A program made the translations under genes and the position numbers. Shown here one piece after another: positions 1 to 5,542 of a stretch of DNA of 5,542 nucleotides. Positions within the stretch are counted from its first letter, which is position 1. Every line of letters starts with the position of its first letter. The notes under the pieces were generated by a model. The model had not been told where the DNA came from. It saw only the letters and a list, made by a program, of their open reading frames with translations, and searched no databases. This DNA comes from Verrucomicrobiota bacterium. GTDB lineage: Bacteria; Verrucomicrobiota; Lentisphaeria; Victivallales; Victivallaceae. The stretch lies in the NCBI GenBank assembly GCA_023459755.1, contig JAEWSS010000213.1:1-5542 (forward strand). Direction: 5' to 3'.

Positions 1-150
1 CGTGAAATGATCGTCACCAAAACCTGGCAGTTCGCCCGCCGCCAGCTGACCTGGTTCCGCCATCAGCATCCGGAGGCGGAGTGGATCGCGGGCGGCGAAG
101 GCGAAAAAGCGCCCGGCGACCGTTTGTATTTTTCACTTACCGGTGTATAA
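1..150 (+). CDS. miaA: tRNA dimethylallyltransferase, C-terminal fragment (5' end outside window)
   Basis: Frame 1 is open from the first base to the TAA at 148-150, giving the last 49 residues of a protein whose start lies upstream. The stretch TWQFARRQLTWFR (visible residues 8-20) matches the strongly conserved C-terminal motif of MiaA, usually written T-x-Q-[FY]-A-[KR]-R-Q-x-T-W-[FL]-[RK]. From family knowledge, MiaA is a cytoplasmic enzyme that transfers a dimethylallyl group to N6 of A37 in tRNAs reading UNN codons, the first step to ms2i6A. The P-loop and most of the roughly 300-residue enzyme are not in view, so the call rests on this motif and on the protein ending shortly after it, as MiaA proteins do. 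The stop codon lies inside the -10 element of the downstream promoter. Confidence 0.85.
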   Translation, partial: REMIVTKTWQFARRQLTWFRHQHPEAEWIAGGEGEKAPGDRLYFSLTGV

Positions 151-151
151 T
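124..151 (+). promoter_or_regulatory. Sigma-70-like promoter for hpt, overlapping the miaA stop
   Basis: TTGTAT at 124-129 and a perfect TATAAT at 146-151 are separated by 16 bp. A perfect -10 hexamer is rare in DNA this GC-rich. Transcription would be expected to begin around 157-160, directly before the hpt ATG at 161. The message would then be leaderless or nearly so, which fits the lack of a Shine-Dalgarno sequence there. Inferred from the sequence only. Confidence 0.6.
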
Positions 152-160
152 ATCCCCATT

Positions 161-676
161 ATGAAAATCGAAGAACTTATTTCCATAGACCGCATCGCCC
201 GCCGCACGGCGGAACTCGGTGCGGAGATAGCCGAATTTTATCGCGGCAAACACGTCACCGCCATGGTGATGATGAACGGAGCGATGTTTTTCGCCGCGGA
301 TTTGTTGCGGCAAATCGATCTGCCGATTCAGGTGGACGCCATCGCCGCGTCAAGTTATGAAAACAACACCAGCTGCGGCAGTCTCACTTTCCGCGCCCAT
401 CCGAAACTGCCGTTCGCCGGACGCCACGTTCTGCTGATCGACGATGTGCTGGACACCGGGTTGACCATCCACTGTGTAAAAAAATATTTGCTGGAACGCG
501 GCGCCGCCTCGGTGCGCTCCTGCGTGCTGCTGGTCAAGGACCGCCATCGGCAGAACGCCGCCGAAGCGGAATGGAAAGGGTTCGACATCCCGGACAAATA
601 TGTGGTCGGCGTCGGGTTGGATTCGGCCGAACTTTACCGCAATCTGCCGTTTGTCGGCGTGCTTGATGCTCAATAA
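161..676 (+). CDS. hpt: Hypoxanthine (guanine) phosphoribosyltransferase
   Basis: A 171-residue cytoplasmic type I phosphoribosyltransferase, the usual family length. It would join PRPP and hypoxanthine or guanine to make IMP or GMP in purine salvage. The PRPP-binding loop VLLIDDVLDTGLT is at residues 90-102 with the acidic pair D94-D95. The flexible-loop Ser-Tyr pair is at 65-66, the purine-contacting lysine is probably K126, and the C-terminal block around GFDIPDKYVVG (140-150), D154 and YRNLPFVGVL matches Hpt proteins. The position that is Lys in the human LKG motif is Asn here (MNG, 38-40), a substitution that I believe occurs in other bacterial members. I chose ATG at 161 because family proteins begin near this point. 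An in-frame GTG at 143 would overlap miaA by 8 nt and add six unlikely residues. Neither start has a Shine-Dalgarno sequence. Xanthine or guanine preference cannot be read from the sequence. Confidence 0.9.
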   Translation: MKIEELISIDRIARRTAELGAEIAEFYRGKHVTAMVMMNGAMFFAADLLRQIDLPIQVDAIAASSYENNTSCGSLTFRAHPKLPFAGRHVLLIDDVLDTGLTIHCVKKYLLERGAASVRSCVLLVKDRHRQNAAEAEWKGFDIPDKYVVGVGLDSAELYRNLPFVGVLDAQ

Positions 677-693
677 AAATCGGAAAAACATAC

Positions 694-699
694 GGAGAG
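694..699 (+). promoter_or_regulatory. Ribosome binding site of the FAD oxidoreductase gene
   Basis: GGAGAG at 694-699 places the GGAG core 7 nt before ATG 705. The reading frame is open further upstream, to about 600, inside hpt, and this site fixes the start at 705. Confidence 0.75.
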
Positions 700-704
700 A
701 CAAA

Positions 705-1997
705 ATGCAATTCACACGCGAAGTACCGGTCAGGAAAAAAGTTGACGTCTGCATCGTCGGCGGCGGACCGGCCGGCGTCGCCGCCGCGGTTCTGGCCGCC
801 CGCGGCGGAGCAAAAGTGTTTCTGGCCGAAACGCTCGGCTGTATGGGCGGACTTGGAACCGCCGGCGGCGTGCCCTGCTTCATGCAGTTTGCCGACCGGA
901 CGAACTTTTATGCCGACGGGTTCGGCCGCGAAGTGTACAACCTCTGCAATGAAGGCGTTGACTACGGGTTCGGCGGCCGCTGCATCAACACCGAACGCCT
1001 GAAGCGTATTTATGACGAACTCTGCCTGAACGCCGGCGTTGAAATTTCATTTTTCACCGACTTCATCGGCGCCGAAACCTCCGGCCGCCGGATCGACTGC
1101 GCGGTGTTCAGCGCACCGAGCGGACTGTTCGCCGTTGAAGCCGCGGTGTTCATCGACACCTCCGGCGACGCCGCGCTGGTCGCCCGCGCCGGCGGCGAAT
1201 ACATGTTCGGCGACGAAAACGGCAAAGTCATGCCCTCGACGCTCTGCAGCCATTGGGGGAATATCGACTGGAAAAAACGTTTTTCCACTCCGCACAACTT
1301 TCAGGAACAGCTCAAAAAAGCGTTTGCCGATCACGTTTTCCGCAACAACGACCCGCACCACACCGGCATCAACCCGTCGGGCGACACTCTGGGCGGCGGC
1401 AATATGGGCCACATCTTCGGGCTGAATCCGCTGGACGAAAAGTCGCTGACCGCAGGCATGATCGAAGGCCGCCGCCAGTCGGTCGAATTTGAAAAATTCT
1501 ATCGGAACTACATTCCGGGATGCGAGCATATCGAGCTGTCGTTCACCGCGGCGATCATGGGCATCCGCGCCTCGCGCCGCGCCGTCGGCGACTACATCCT
1601 GACCATCGACGACTACCGCGCCCGCCGGGTTTTCGACGACGAGGTCGGCCGTTACTGCTACCCGATCGACATTCACCCCGCGTCTCCCGAACAGGCCGAT
1701 CAGGAGGAATTCCGCCGTCTGATCAGCGACCTGCACTACAAAGACGGCGAAAGCTACGGCATTCCGTACCGCGCCCTCACCGTCCGCAGTTTCGACAACC
1801 TGCTCGCCGCCGGACGCTGTGTGAGTTCGGACCGCTACCTCCAGGCCTCGATCCGCGTCATGCCCGGCTGTTACATCATGGGACAGGCCGCCGGTATCGC
1901 CGCGCAACTGGCCTCGACCTCCGGCGACGTCCGCAGGATCGACCTCGCCGCGCTTCGCGGCAAAATCCGCGAGGCCGGAGGCTATCTCCCGAATTAA
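705..1997 (+). CDS. FAD-dependent oxidoreductase (FAD_oxidored, PF12831-like)
   Basis: A 430-residue protein with no signal peptide, presumably cytoplasmic. The N-terminal Rossmann dinucleotide motif is GGGPAG (residues 19-24), followed by the ribose-binding acid E42 and the glycine-rich GCMGGLGTAGG segment (45-55). A second FAD contact, DTSGD, lies at 151-155. The C-terminal FAD motif AAGRC (368-372) leads into RVMPGCYIMGQAAG (385-397), which is typical of the PF12831 FAD-dependent oxidoreductases common in Planctomycetota, Verrucomicrobiota and Lentisphaerota. The redox reaction and substrate of these proteins are mostly unknown; I do not assign one. The gene begins 28 nt after hpt and ends 23 nt before the DUF2961 gene, so it is probably co-transcribed with the latter. 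The shared strand and similar ribosome binding sites suggest both proteins act on the same compound, possibly a sugar or glycoside (inference). Confidence 0.88.
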   Translation: MQFTREVPVRKKVDVCIVGGGPAGVAAAVLAARGGAKVFLAETLGCMGGLGTAGGVPCFMQFADRTNFYADGFGREVYNLCNEGVDYGFGGRCINTERLKRIYDELCLNAGVEISFFTDFIGAETSGRRIDCAVFSAPSGLFAVEAAVFIDTSGDAALVARAGGEYMFGDENGKVMPSTLCSHWGNIDWKKRFSTPHNFQEQLKKAFADHVFRNNDPHHTGINPSGDTLGGGNMGHIFGLNPLDEKSLTAGMIEGRRQSVEFEKFYRNYIPGCEHIELSFTAAIMGIRASRRAVGDYILTIDDYRARRVFDDEVGRYCYPIDIHPASPEQADQEEFRRLISDLHYKDGESYGIPYRALTVRSFDNLLAAGRCVSSDRYLQASIRVMPGCYIMGQAAGIAAQLASTSGDVRRIDLAALRGKIREAGGYLPN

Positions 1998-2006
1998 ACA
2001 ACACGC

Positions 2007-2013
2007 GGAAGGA
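2007..2013 (+). promoter_or_regulatory. Ribosome binding site of the DUF2961 gene
   Basis: GGAAGGA at 2007-2013 ends 7 nt before ATG 2021. It decides the start, because this frame stays open for about 500 nt upstream within the oxidoreductase gene. Confidence 0.75.
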
Positions 2014-2020
2014 CAACAAA

Positions 2021-3130
2021 ATGAACAGCAGCCGCTTCATTTCCCCGCTATCCGGACTCGCCGTGCTGACCGACGCCGAAAGCCGTTCGATCTCGGCGGA
2101 AAACCCAGACGGCGGAAAAGCCGGAGGAGCTCGCGCCGTACCGTCGCCGGACGATCCGGTGAGCCGTCCGGCGCGCGACCTCGGCGTCGGCTGGAAATGC
2201 CGTCCGTATGTTCTGATCAAGCCGGAATCGGTTTTTGAAATGGCCGACATCTGCGGCCCCGGCGTTGTCCAAAGCATCTGGTGCACCGGCAACCTCGGCC
2301 GGTCGGTCATACTGCGGATATATTGGGACAACGACGCACATCCGTCGGTTGAAGTTCCGATCTGTGATTTTTTCGGCATGCCGTGGTTCGACTTCCGCAA
2401 CCCCAGGAGCGAGCCGGAACTTTATCCGACATTGAATTCGCTGCCGGTGGCGGTGAATCCGCTTAACGGGTTCAACTGCTTCTGGGAGATGCCGTTCGCA
2501 AAACACTGCCGGATGACGGTGGAAAACCGCCACCCGACCGAAACCGTGTATTTTTATTATCAGGTGAATTATTCCCTGAATGACGTGCCGGAAAACGCCG
2601 CCAGATTCTGCGCCGGATTCCGTCGGGAAAATCCGCTTGAGGAGAAAAAGGAATTTGTCATTCTCGACCGGGTGCGCGGCCGCGGCCATTACGTCGGCAC
2701 GGTAATGGGATGGGGCGTAAACTGTTCCGGCTGGTTCGGCGAAGGCGAAATCAAATTCCATCTCGACGGCGACCGCGAGTTCCCCACCATCTGCGGCACC
2801 GGCACCGAGGACTATTTCGGCGGCTCATACAACTGGGACGCAAACGGATATAAAATTTATTCGACGCCGTTTTGCGGCATGCATCAAGTGATCCGGCCGG
2901 ACGGTCTTTACCGCTCACAGCACCGGCACGCCATGTATCGCTGGCATATTGTGGACCCGATCCGGTTCAAACAGGATATAAAAGTCACCATACAGGCGCT
3001 GGGCTGGCGGCCGGACGGTCGTTTTCTGCCGCATCGACCGGACATCTGCGCCACCGCTTTTTTCTATCAGGAACCGCCGACCACGCCGCTGCCGCCGCTT
3101 GGCACTCCGGATGAACTTGAGATAATTTAA
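2021..3130 (+). CDS. DUF2961 (GH172-like) family protein, putative glycoside hydrolase
   Basis: A 369-residue protein, close to full length for single-domain DUF2961 proteins. Family signatures seen are RSISAENPDGGKAGGARA (22-39), the block around WFGEGEIKFHLDGD (238-251), GTGTEDYFGGSYNW (259-272) and MYRWHIVDPI (305-314). DUF2961 includes GH172, whose characterised members act on alpha-D-fructofuranosyl linkages (difructose dianhydride I synthase/hydrolase) or are exo-acting on D-arabinan furanosides. Two glutamates serve as catalytic residues there; by position I infer E241 or E243 and E263 here. No signal peptide or lipobox is visible, so the protein is probably cytoplasmic and would act on small imported substrates. 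GH172-type oligomers are known in the family, but nothing here shows the assembly state. The 23-nt spacing from the FAD oxidoreductase implies one transcript. Family membership is firm; enzymatic activity and substrate are inferred. Confidence 0.87.
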   Translation: MNSSRFISPLSGLAVLTDAESRSISAENPDGGKAGGARAVPSPDDPVSRPARDLGVGWKCRPYVLIKPESVFEMADICGPGVVQSIWCTGNLGRSVILRIYWDNDAHPSVEVPICDFFGMPWFDFRNPRSEPELYPTLNSLPVAVNPLNGFNCFWEMPFAKHCRMTVENRHPTETVYFYYQVNYSLNDVPENAARFCAGFRRENPLEEKKEFVILDRVRGRGHYVGTVMGWGVNCSGWFGEGEIKFHLDGDREFPTICGTGTEDYFGGSYNWDANGYKIYSTPFCGMHQVIRPDGLYRSQHRHAMYRWHIVDPIRFKQDIKVTIQALGWRPDGRFLPHRPDICATAFFYQEPPTTPLPPLGTPDELEII

Positions 3131-3162
3131 ATACGTCCGCAACCGCCGACAGCCGCAGATAA

Positions 3163-3193
3163 CCCGCTGCCCATGGCATGGTTCCAGCACCGG
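3163..3193. terminator. Imperfect hairpin in the convergent gap, possible weak terminator
   Basis: GCTG at 3166-3169 pairs with CAGC at 3185-3188, and an inner CCAT/ATGG stem (3171-3174 with 3178-3181) closes a 3-nt loop. Outer CC/GG pairs can extend it past a bulge. It sits between the convergent stops at 3130 and 3215-3217, about 30 nt after the plus-strand gene and about 20 nt after the minus-strand gene. There is no T-tract on either side, so intrinsic termination would be inefficient. The rest of the 84-nt gap shows nothing else. Confidence 0.25.
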
Positions 3194-3214
3194 CAACAAC
3201 TGAAGCCGCAACCG

Positions 3215-4456
3215 TCAATAGTAGCGGATCACCGCTTTTTCGCGCAGCTTTTTAAGGTATTCGTCATAAGCGGCGGTTCGCCGCTCATTTTCCAGACGTT
3301 CGCGAATCGAACGCTCAAGCGCGGCGTAATCCGGTTCGGCCGCCGGCTTCAGCTCCTCCACCAGCAGAAAATAACACCCCTCCGGCGCCTGAACCGGACC
3401 GATCGGTTTGCCGACCTCCGGCACTGCACCGACCGCGTCGGCAAAAAGCGTCCTCAATTGACCGCGCTCCAGCCAGCCGAGATCACCGGAATTGGCGCGG
3501 AACGGCCCGTCGGTGTACTCGGCGGCAAATTCGGCGAACCGCCCCGGCTCGGCGGCCAGCATCGCGCCGACGCGCTCCGACCGTTCCTTCAGATCGCCGC
3601 GAGATCCGTCAAGATAGATCGCACGCAGATGAAGCGACTCGCGCTGCGCGTATTCCGCCTCGTGAGCCTGAAAAAACTCGTATGTTTCCCGCGGGGTGAC
3701 ATTCACTTCAATCGCAAACTGCCGGAACAGCACATACTGCTCAATTAGATAATCCACCACCTTCCGGCGCATCTCCGGAATAGTGGTGCGGTTGCGCCGG
3801 GCCCAGCGTTCAAGGTCGATTCGGGTTTTGCAGTTCAGCGTTGCCGCCCAGTCGTCGATCAGACTTTCGATCACCTGATTGTCCAGCTTGTACTCGTCCG
3901 GCTTGAACTCCTTGCGCAGCAGCCTGCGGTCAATCAGATTATTCACCACCTTGCGCCGCTGCGCCACCACCGCGTCCTCCAGTTTTTGACCGGTCAGCAT
4001 GGCAAACAGCCGCGCTTCCTCCTGTTGGGACTCCAAAACCACTTCGCTCAACACGATCGGTTCGCCGTCCACCGAAGCCAGCACGGTGTCGTAAAATTCA
4101 ACTTTGGCATCAACCGGACCGGTAGAGCCGAGCGCCGCAGTATCCGGAGCCGCCGACGCAGTGTTGTCAGGCGTCTTTATTTCAGCCGCGTCCGGAGCCG
4201 ACGCAGTGTTGTCAGGCGTCTTTATTTCAGCCGCGTCCGGAGCCGGCTCGTCCGATTTTTTAGGTGTGTTTTCCGCAGCCGCCGGCAACGCCGCCTTTCC
4301 GGTTCCGACCGCCGATATCGGCATCGCCTGTTTTTTGCCGACGCGCGGAATCACCTCGGTTTTATCAACTTCAGGCCCGCCGGAAAAATCAGCGCTTCCG
4401 CCGCCGTACACCGTTGCAACCACAACGCAAACCGCCGCGCACAACAACTTTTTCAT
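3215..4456 (-). CDS. Secreted SurA/PpiC-type peptidyl-prolyl isomerase or chaperone
   Basis: A 413-residue protein. A Sec signal peptide fits residues 1-22: Lys-Lys, then the hydrophobic LLCAAVCVVVATVYG, then a likely cut after GSA. A low-complexity Ala/Pro/Asp/Thr linker runs from about 23 to 120 and includes two exact 15-residue repeats (72-86 and 87-101). A SurA_N-like helical region spans about 125-260, opening with VLASVDGEPIVLSEV and containing VVNNLIDRRLL. A parvulin (rotamase) domain covers about 272-367, with FAEFAAEYTDGPFRANSGDLGWLERGQL typical of the fold, here given only by its ends F307 and L334. A charged helix ends the protein. Family members fold outer-membrane or secreted proteins in the periplasm. 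The usual catalytic histidines seem to be A279 and Y362, so it may be a chaperone without isomerase activity. ATG 4456 is preferred over ATG 4468 because it has GGAG 6 nt upstream and forms an ATGA overlap with the preceding gene. Confidence 0.83.
   Translation of the reverse strand: MKKLLCAAVCVVVATVYGGGSADFSGGPEVDKTEVIPRVGKKQAMPISAVGTGKAALPAAAENTPKKSDEPAPDAAEIKTPDNTASAPDAAEIKTPDNTASAAPDTAALGSTGPVDAKVEFYDTVLASVDGEPIVLSEVVLESQQEEARLFAMLTGQKLEDAVVAQRRKVVNNLIDRRLLRKEFKPDEYKLDNQVIESLIDDWAATLNCKTRIDLERWARRNRTTIPEMRRKVVDYLIEQYVLFRQFAIEVNVTPRETYEFFQAHEAEYAQRESLHLRAIYLDGSRGDLKERSERVGAMLAAEPGRFAEFAAEYTDGPFRANSGDLGWLERGQLRTLFADAVGAVPEVGKPIGPVQAPEGCYFLLVEELKPAAEPDYAALERSIRERLENERRTAAYDEYLKKLREKAVIRYY
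4152..4245 (-). repeat. Exact 45-bp tandem repeat in the chaperone linker (about 2.1 copies)
   Basis: Bases 4152-4200 are identical to 4197-4245, a perfect period of 45 bp over 94 bp. On the coding strand it encodes APDAAEIKTPDNTAS twice in a row (residues 72-101 of the 413-residue protein). The partial copies on either side diverge at 4151 and 4246. Identity at every base, wobble positions included, points to a recent duplication by slippage or unequal recombination and preserves the reading frame. Confidence 0.95.
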
Positions 4457-5542
4457 TTTTTTCTCCATACCGCCGGAAGCCGCCACAATACCAGCGCAGC
4501 GGCAAACGGCATGATCGCCGTAAGATTGGGATAAACCACCGCAGCCGTCAACGCGGCGGCGGTCAACGCGGCAAAATTATAACACGAAGCATTATCTGAA
4601 CCAACCACTCCGCCATCGGCCTGCCGCACCAGAATTCCGGAGCCGAGCGACAGCAGCGCCCCGGCAAACGCCGCCTGCGGCCATACCGCAAGCAGCGGCA
4701 GATACCCCGCCGCCGCCAGCACGATCCAGCGCCTCATAACGCGCCACACCACCAGCGCCGCCGCCAGCATAACCCAGCCGTTCGGAAGCCACCACGCGGA
4801 AACCGCCAGCAGCAGCAGCGCCGCAAAACTCCGCCATTTTTCCGCCGCACCGCCGGAGGTGAACATCAAAACAGGAATGAGCACCGCGCCGCCGCCCAGC
4901 AACACCGGGTCAATCATGCCCGAGCAATATGAAAAACCGCACAACACCGCGAAAACCGTGCCGGCATACACGCCGTCCTCCACACCGTCCAGCAGGACAA
5001 ACGAAAACAAACCGTGACCGCCGCGAAACAATCGGAACAACCACCAAAGCAGAACTCCGGGCGTCAACAGCCACCACCACGACCAACTCCACATTCCGGT
5101 AAGATCCGGCCCCGACGGAGCCGTCCACACCGTCGGCATCGGAGGACGCAGTTTGTTCGCCTGCTTCATCAGATAACCGAGCACATCGGCCGGAACCAGC
5201 GGATTTCCCGGCGCCAGCTTCGCCAAACGCCCGTCCAGCTTTTCCAGCGAAACCTGTGGCGGAAAATTGGAGAAAACTTCGTAATTATTCGGATATTCCA
5301 ACGGATAACGATAGGAAAATTCTGCCAGCGCCGCACGCGATTTCGGCGGCAGAGCGTCAAACAGTCCGCGCCGCACCACCAGACAACCGTTCTTTGCCAT
5401 TTGCGCATAAGCCGGAAACATCAGTTCGCATCCGGTGAGCTGCTCCGGCATGCCGGAGCGCACGATGACCACGTCAAAATCGCCCACCGAAGACGACTTC
5501 GCCGCACCCGGAATGTCCATCGCCGCCGCCTCGACATAGGGC
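4453..5542 (-). CDS. Polytopic membrane protein with N-terminal soluble region, C-terminal part (5' end outside window)
   Basis: The frame is open from the window edge to the TGA at 4455-4453 and yields 362 visible residues; the start lies beyond 5542. The first 145 residues or so are soluble. FDVVIVRSG (22-30) followed by an acidic/hydrophobic stretch and GCLVVRRG (52-59) is what a late beta-strand pair of a Rossmann-like methyltransferase or spermidine-synthase fold looks like. From about residue 150 to the end there are about eight hydrophobic segments, rich in Leu, Ala and Trp, ending in WRLPAVWRKK. A membrane-fused spermidine/spermine synthase-like protein is my best guess, but no catalytic motif is in view and this is only an inference. 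Other membrane-anchored enzymes are possible. The gene overlaps the chaperone gene by ATGA (4453-4456), which suggests translational coupling. An upstream ATG at 5520 is not a supported start. Confidence 0.75.
   Translation of the reverse strand, partial: PYVEAAAMDIPGAAKSSSVGDFDVVIVRSGMPEQLTGCELMFPAYAQMAKNGCLVVRRGLFDALPPKSRAALAEFSYRYPLEYPNNYEVFSNFPPQVSLEKLDGRLAKLAPGNPLVPADVLGYLMKQANKLRPPMPTVWTAPSGPDLTGMWSWSWWWLLTPGVLLWWLFRLFRGGHGLFSFVLLDGVEDGVYAGTVFAVLCGFSYCSGMIDPVLLGGGAVLIPVLMFTSGGAAEKWRSFAALLLLAVSAWWLPNGWVMLAAALVVWRVMRRWIVLAAAGYLPLLAVWPQAAFAGALLSLGSGILVRQADGGVVGSDNASCYNFAALTAAALTAAVVYPNLTAIMPFAAALVLWRLPAVWRKK
4463..4466 (-). promoter_or_regulatory. Ribosome binding site of the chaperone gene
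   Basis: GGAG on the minus strand (4466 to 4463) lies 6 nt before ATG 4456 and inside the end of the upstream membrane-protein gene. It supports the MKKLL start over the earlier in-frame ATG at 4468, which would disrupt the signal-peptide pattern. Confidence 0.7.
4576..4604 (-). promoter_or_regulatory. Extended -10 promoter inside the membrane-protein gene, upstream of the chaperone
   Basis: On the minus strand TTGGTT (4604-4599) and a perfect TATAAT (4581-4576) are spaced by 17 bp, with TGT directly before TATAAT making an extended -10 (TGnTATAAT). Transcription would start near 4569, about 110 nt upstream of the chaperone ATG at 4456. It lies within coding sequence, so chance is possible, but the match in DNA this GC-rich is striking. 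Confidence 0.5.

Noticed and set aside
651..680. Possible promoter before the FAD oxidoreductase (TTGTCG, 17 bp, TAAAAA)
   Set aside because: The -10 is poor, and the -35 lies in hpt coding sequence. The AT-rich run is just the end of hpt and the short gap, so co-transcription with hpt cannot be excluded.
1047..1907. Long minus-strand open frame (286 codons) opposite the FAD oxidoreductase gene
   Set aside because: It is antisense to a gene with clear FAD motifs, has no ribosome binding site, and its product is low-complexity Ala/Val/Asp/Gly-rich, as expected from GC-rich codon bias.
1520..2020. Upstream extension of the DUF2961 reading frame into the oxidoreductase gene
   Set aside because: The extension encodes an Arg/Pro-rich shadow of the oxidoreductase gene. 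The family similarity and the GGAAGGA site both place the start at 2021.
2545..2580. AT-rich patch in the DUF2961 gene resembling a promoter
   Set aside because: It encodes conserved Tyr/Phe/Asn-rich strand sequence and no gene begins downstream on that strand.
2048..2761. Minus-strand open frame (237 codons) opposite the DUF2961 gene
   Set aside because: No domain is recognisable and it lies wholly opposite a well-supported gene; long antisense frames are common at this GC content.
3173..3748. Plus-strand open frame opposite the 3' end of the chaperone gene
   Set aside because: The product is Arg/Pro/Leu-rich with no motif, and the opposite strand encodes an intact parvulin domain.
4141..4250. 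CRISPR-like or regulatory repeat array
   Set aside because: The repeats are directly adjacent with no spacers, in frame, and inside a coding region, so this is a coding tandem duplication.
4104..4514. Plus-strand frame with a repeated peptide opposite the chaperone linker
   Set aside because: The peptide repeat only reflects the 45-bp DNA repeat read on the wrong strand; there is no ribosome binding site.

Overview
This is a GC-rich bacterial window with six protein-coding genes (two of them cut by the window edges), no RNA genes, no mobile elements and no CRISPR. The GC-rich coding style, and a PF12831-type FAD oxidoreductase next to a DUF2961/GH172-type protein, suggest the Planctomycetota-Verrucomicrobiota-Lentisphaerota group, perhaps a Victivallis-like lentisphaerote. 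That assignment is inference from gene content, not a proven taxonomy.

Plus-strand half (1-3130). The window opens in the last 49 codons of miaA (tRNA dimethylallyltransferase). A hypoxanthine phosphoribosyltransferase gene (hpt-like, 161-676) follows after 10 nt. A consensus-like promoter overlaps the miaA stop codon and points to a nearly leaderless hpt transcript. A FAD-dependent oxidoreductase (705-1997) comes 28 nt later, and a DUF2961/GH172-like protein (2021-3130) 23 nt after that. The last two have good Shine-Dalgarno sequences and no predicted signal peptide, and look like a cytoplasmic catabolic pair acting on a carbohydrate or related compound.

Convergent gap (3131-3214). It is short and holds only an imperfect hairpin that could act as a weak bidirectional terminator.

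Minus-strand half (3215-5542). A polytopic membrane protein, open at its 5' end at the window edge, overlaps by ATGA the start of a secreted SurA/PpiC-type peptidyl-prolyl isomerase or chaperone. The chaperone carries an exact 45-bp tandem duplication in its linker. Its parvulin domain appears to lack the two usual histidines. An extended -10 promoter inside the end of the membrane-protein gene could give the chaperone its own transcription.

No clearly new multi-gene system is visible. The points most worth a second look are the leaderless hpt start, the oxidoreductase/GH172-like pair, the recent repeat expansion and degenerate active site of the chaperone, and the unassigned membrane protein with a possible spermidine-synthase-like soluble domain.
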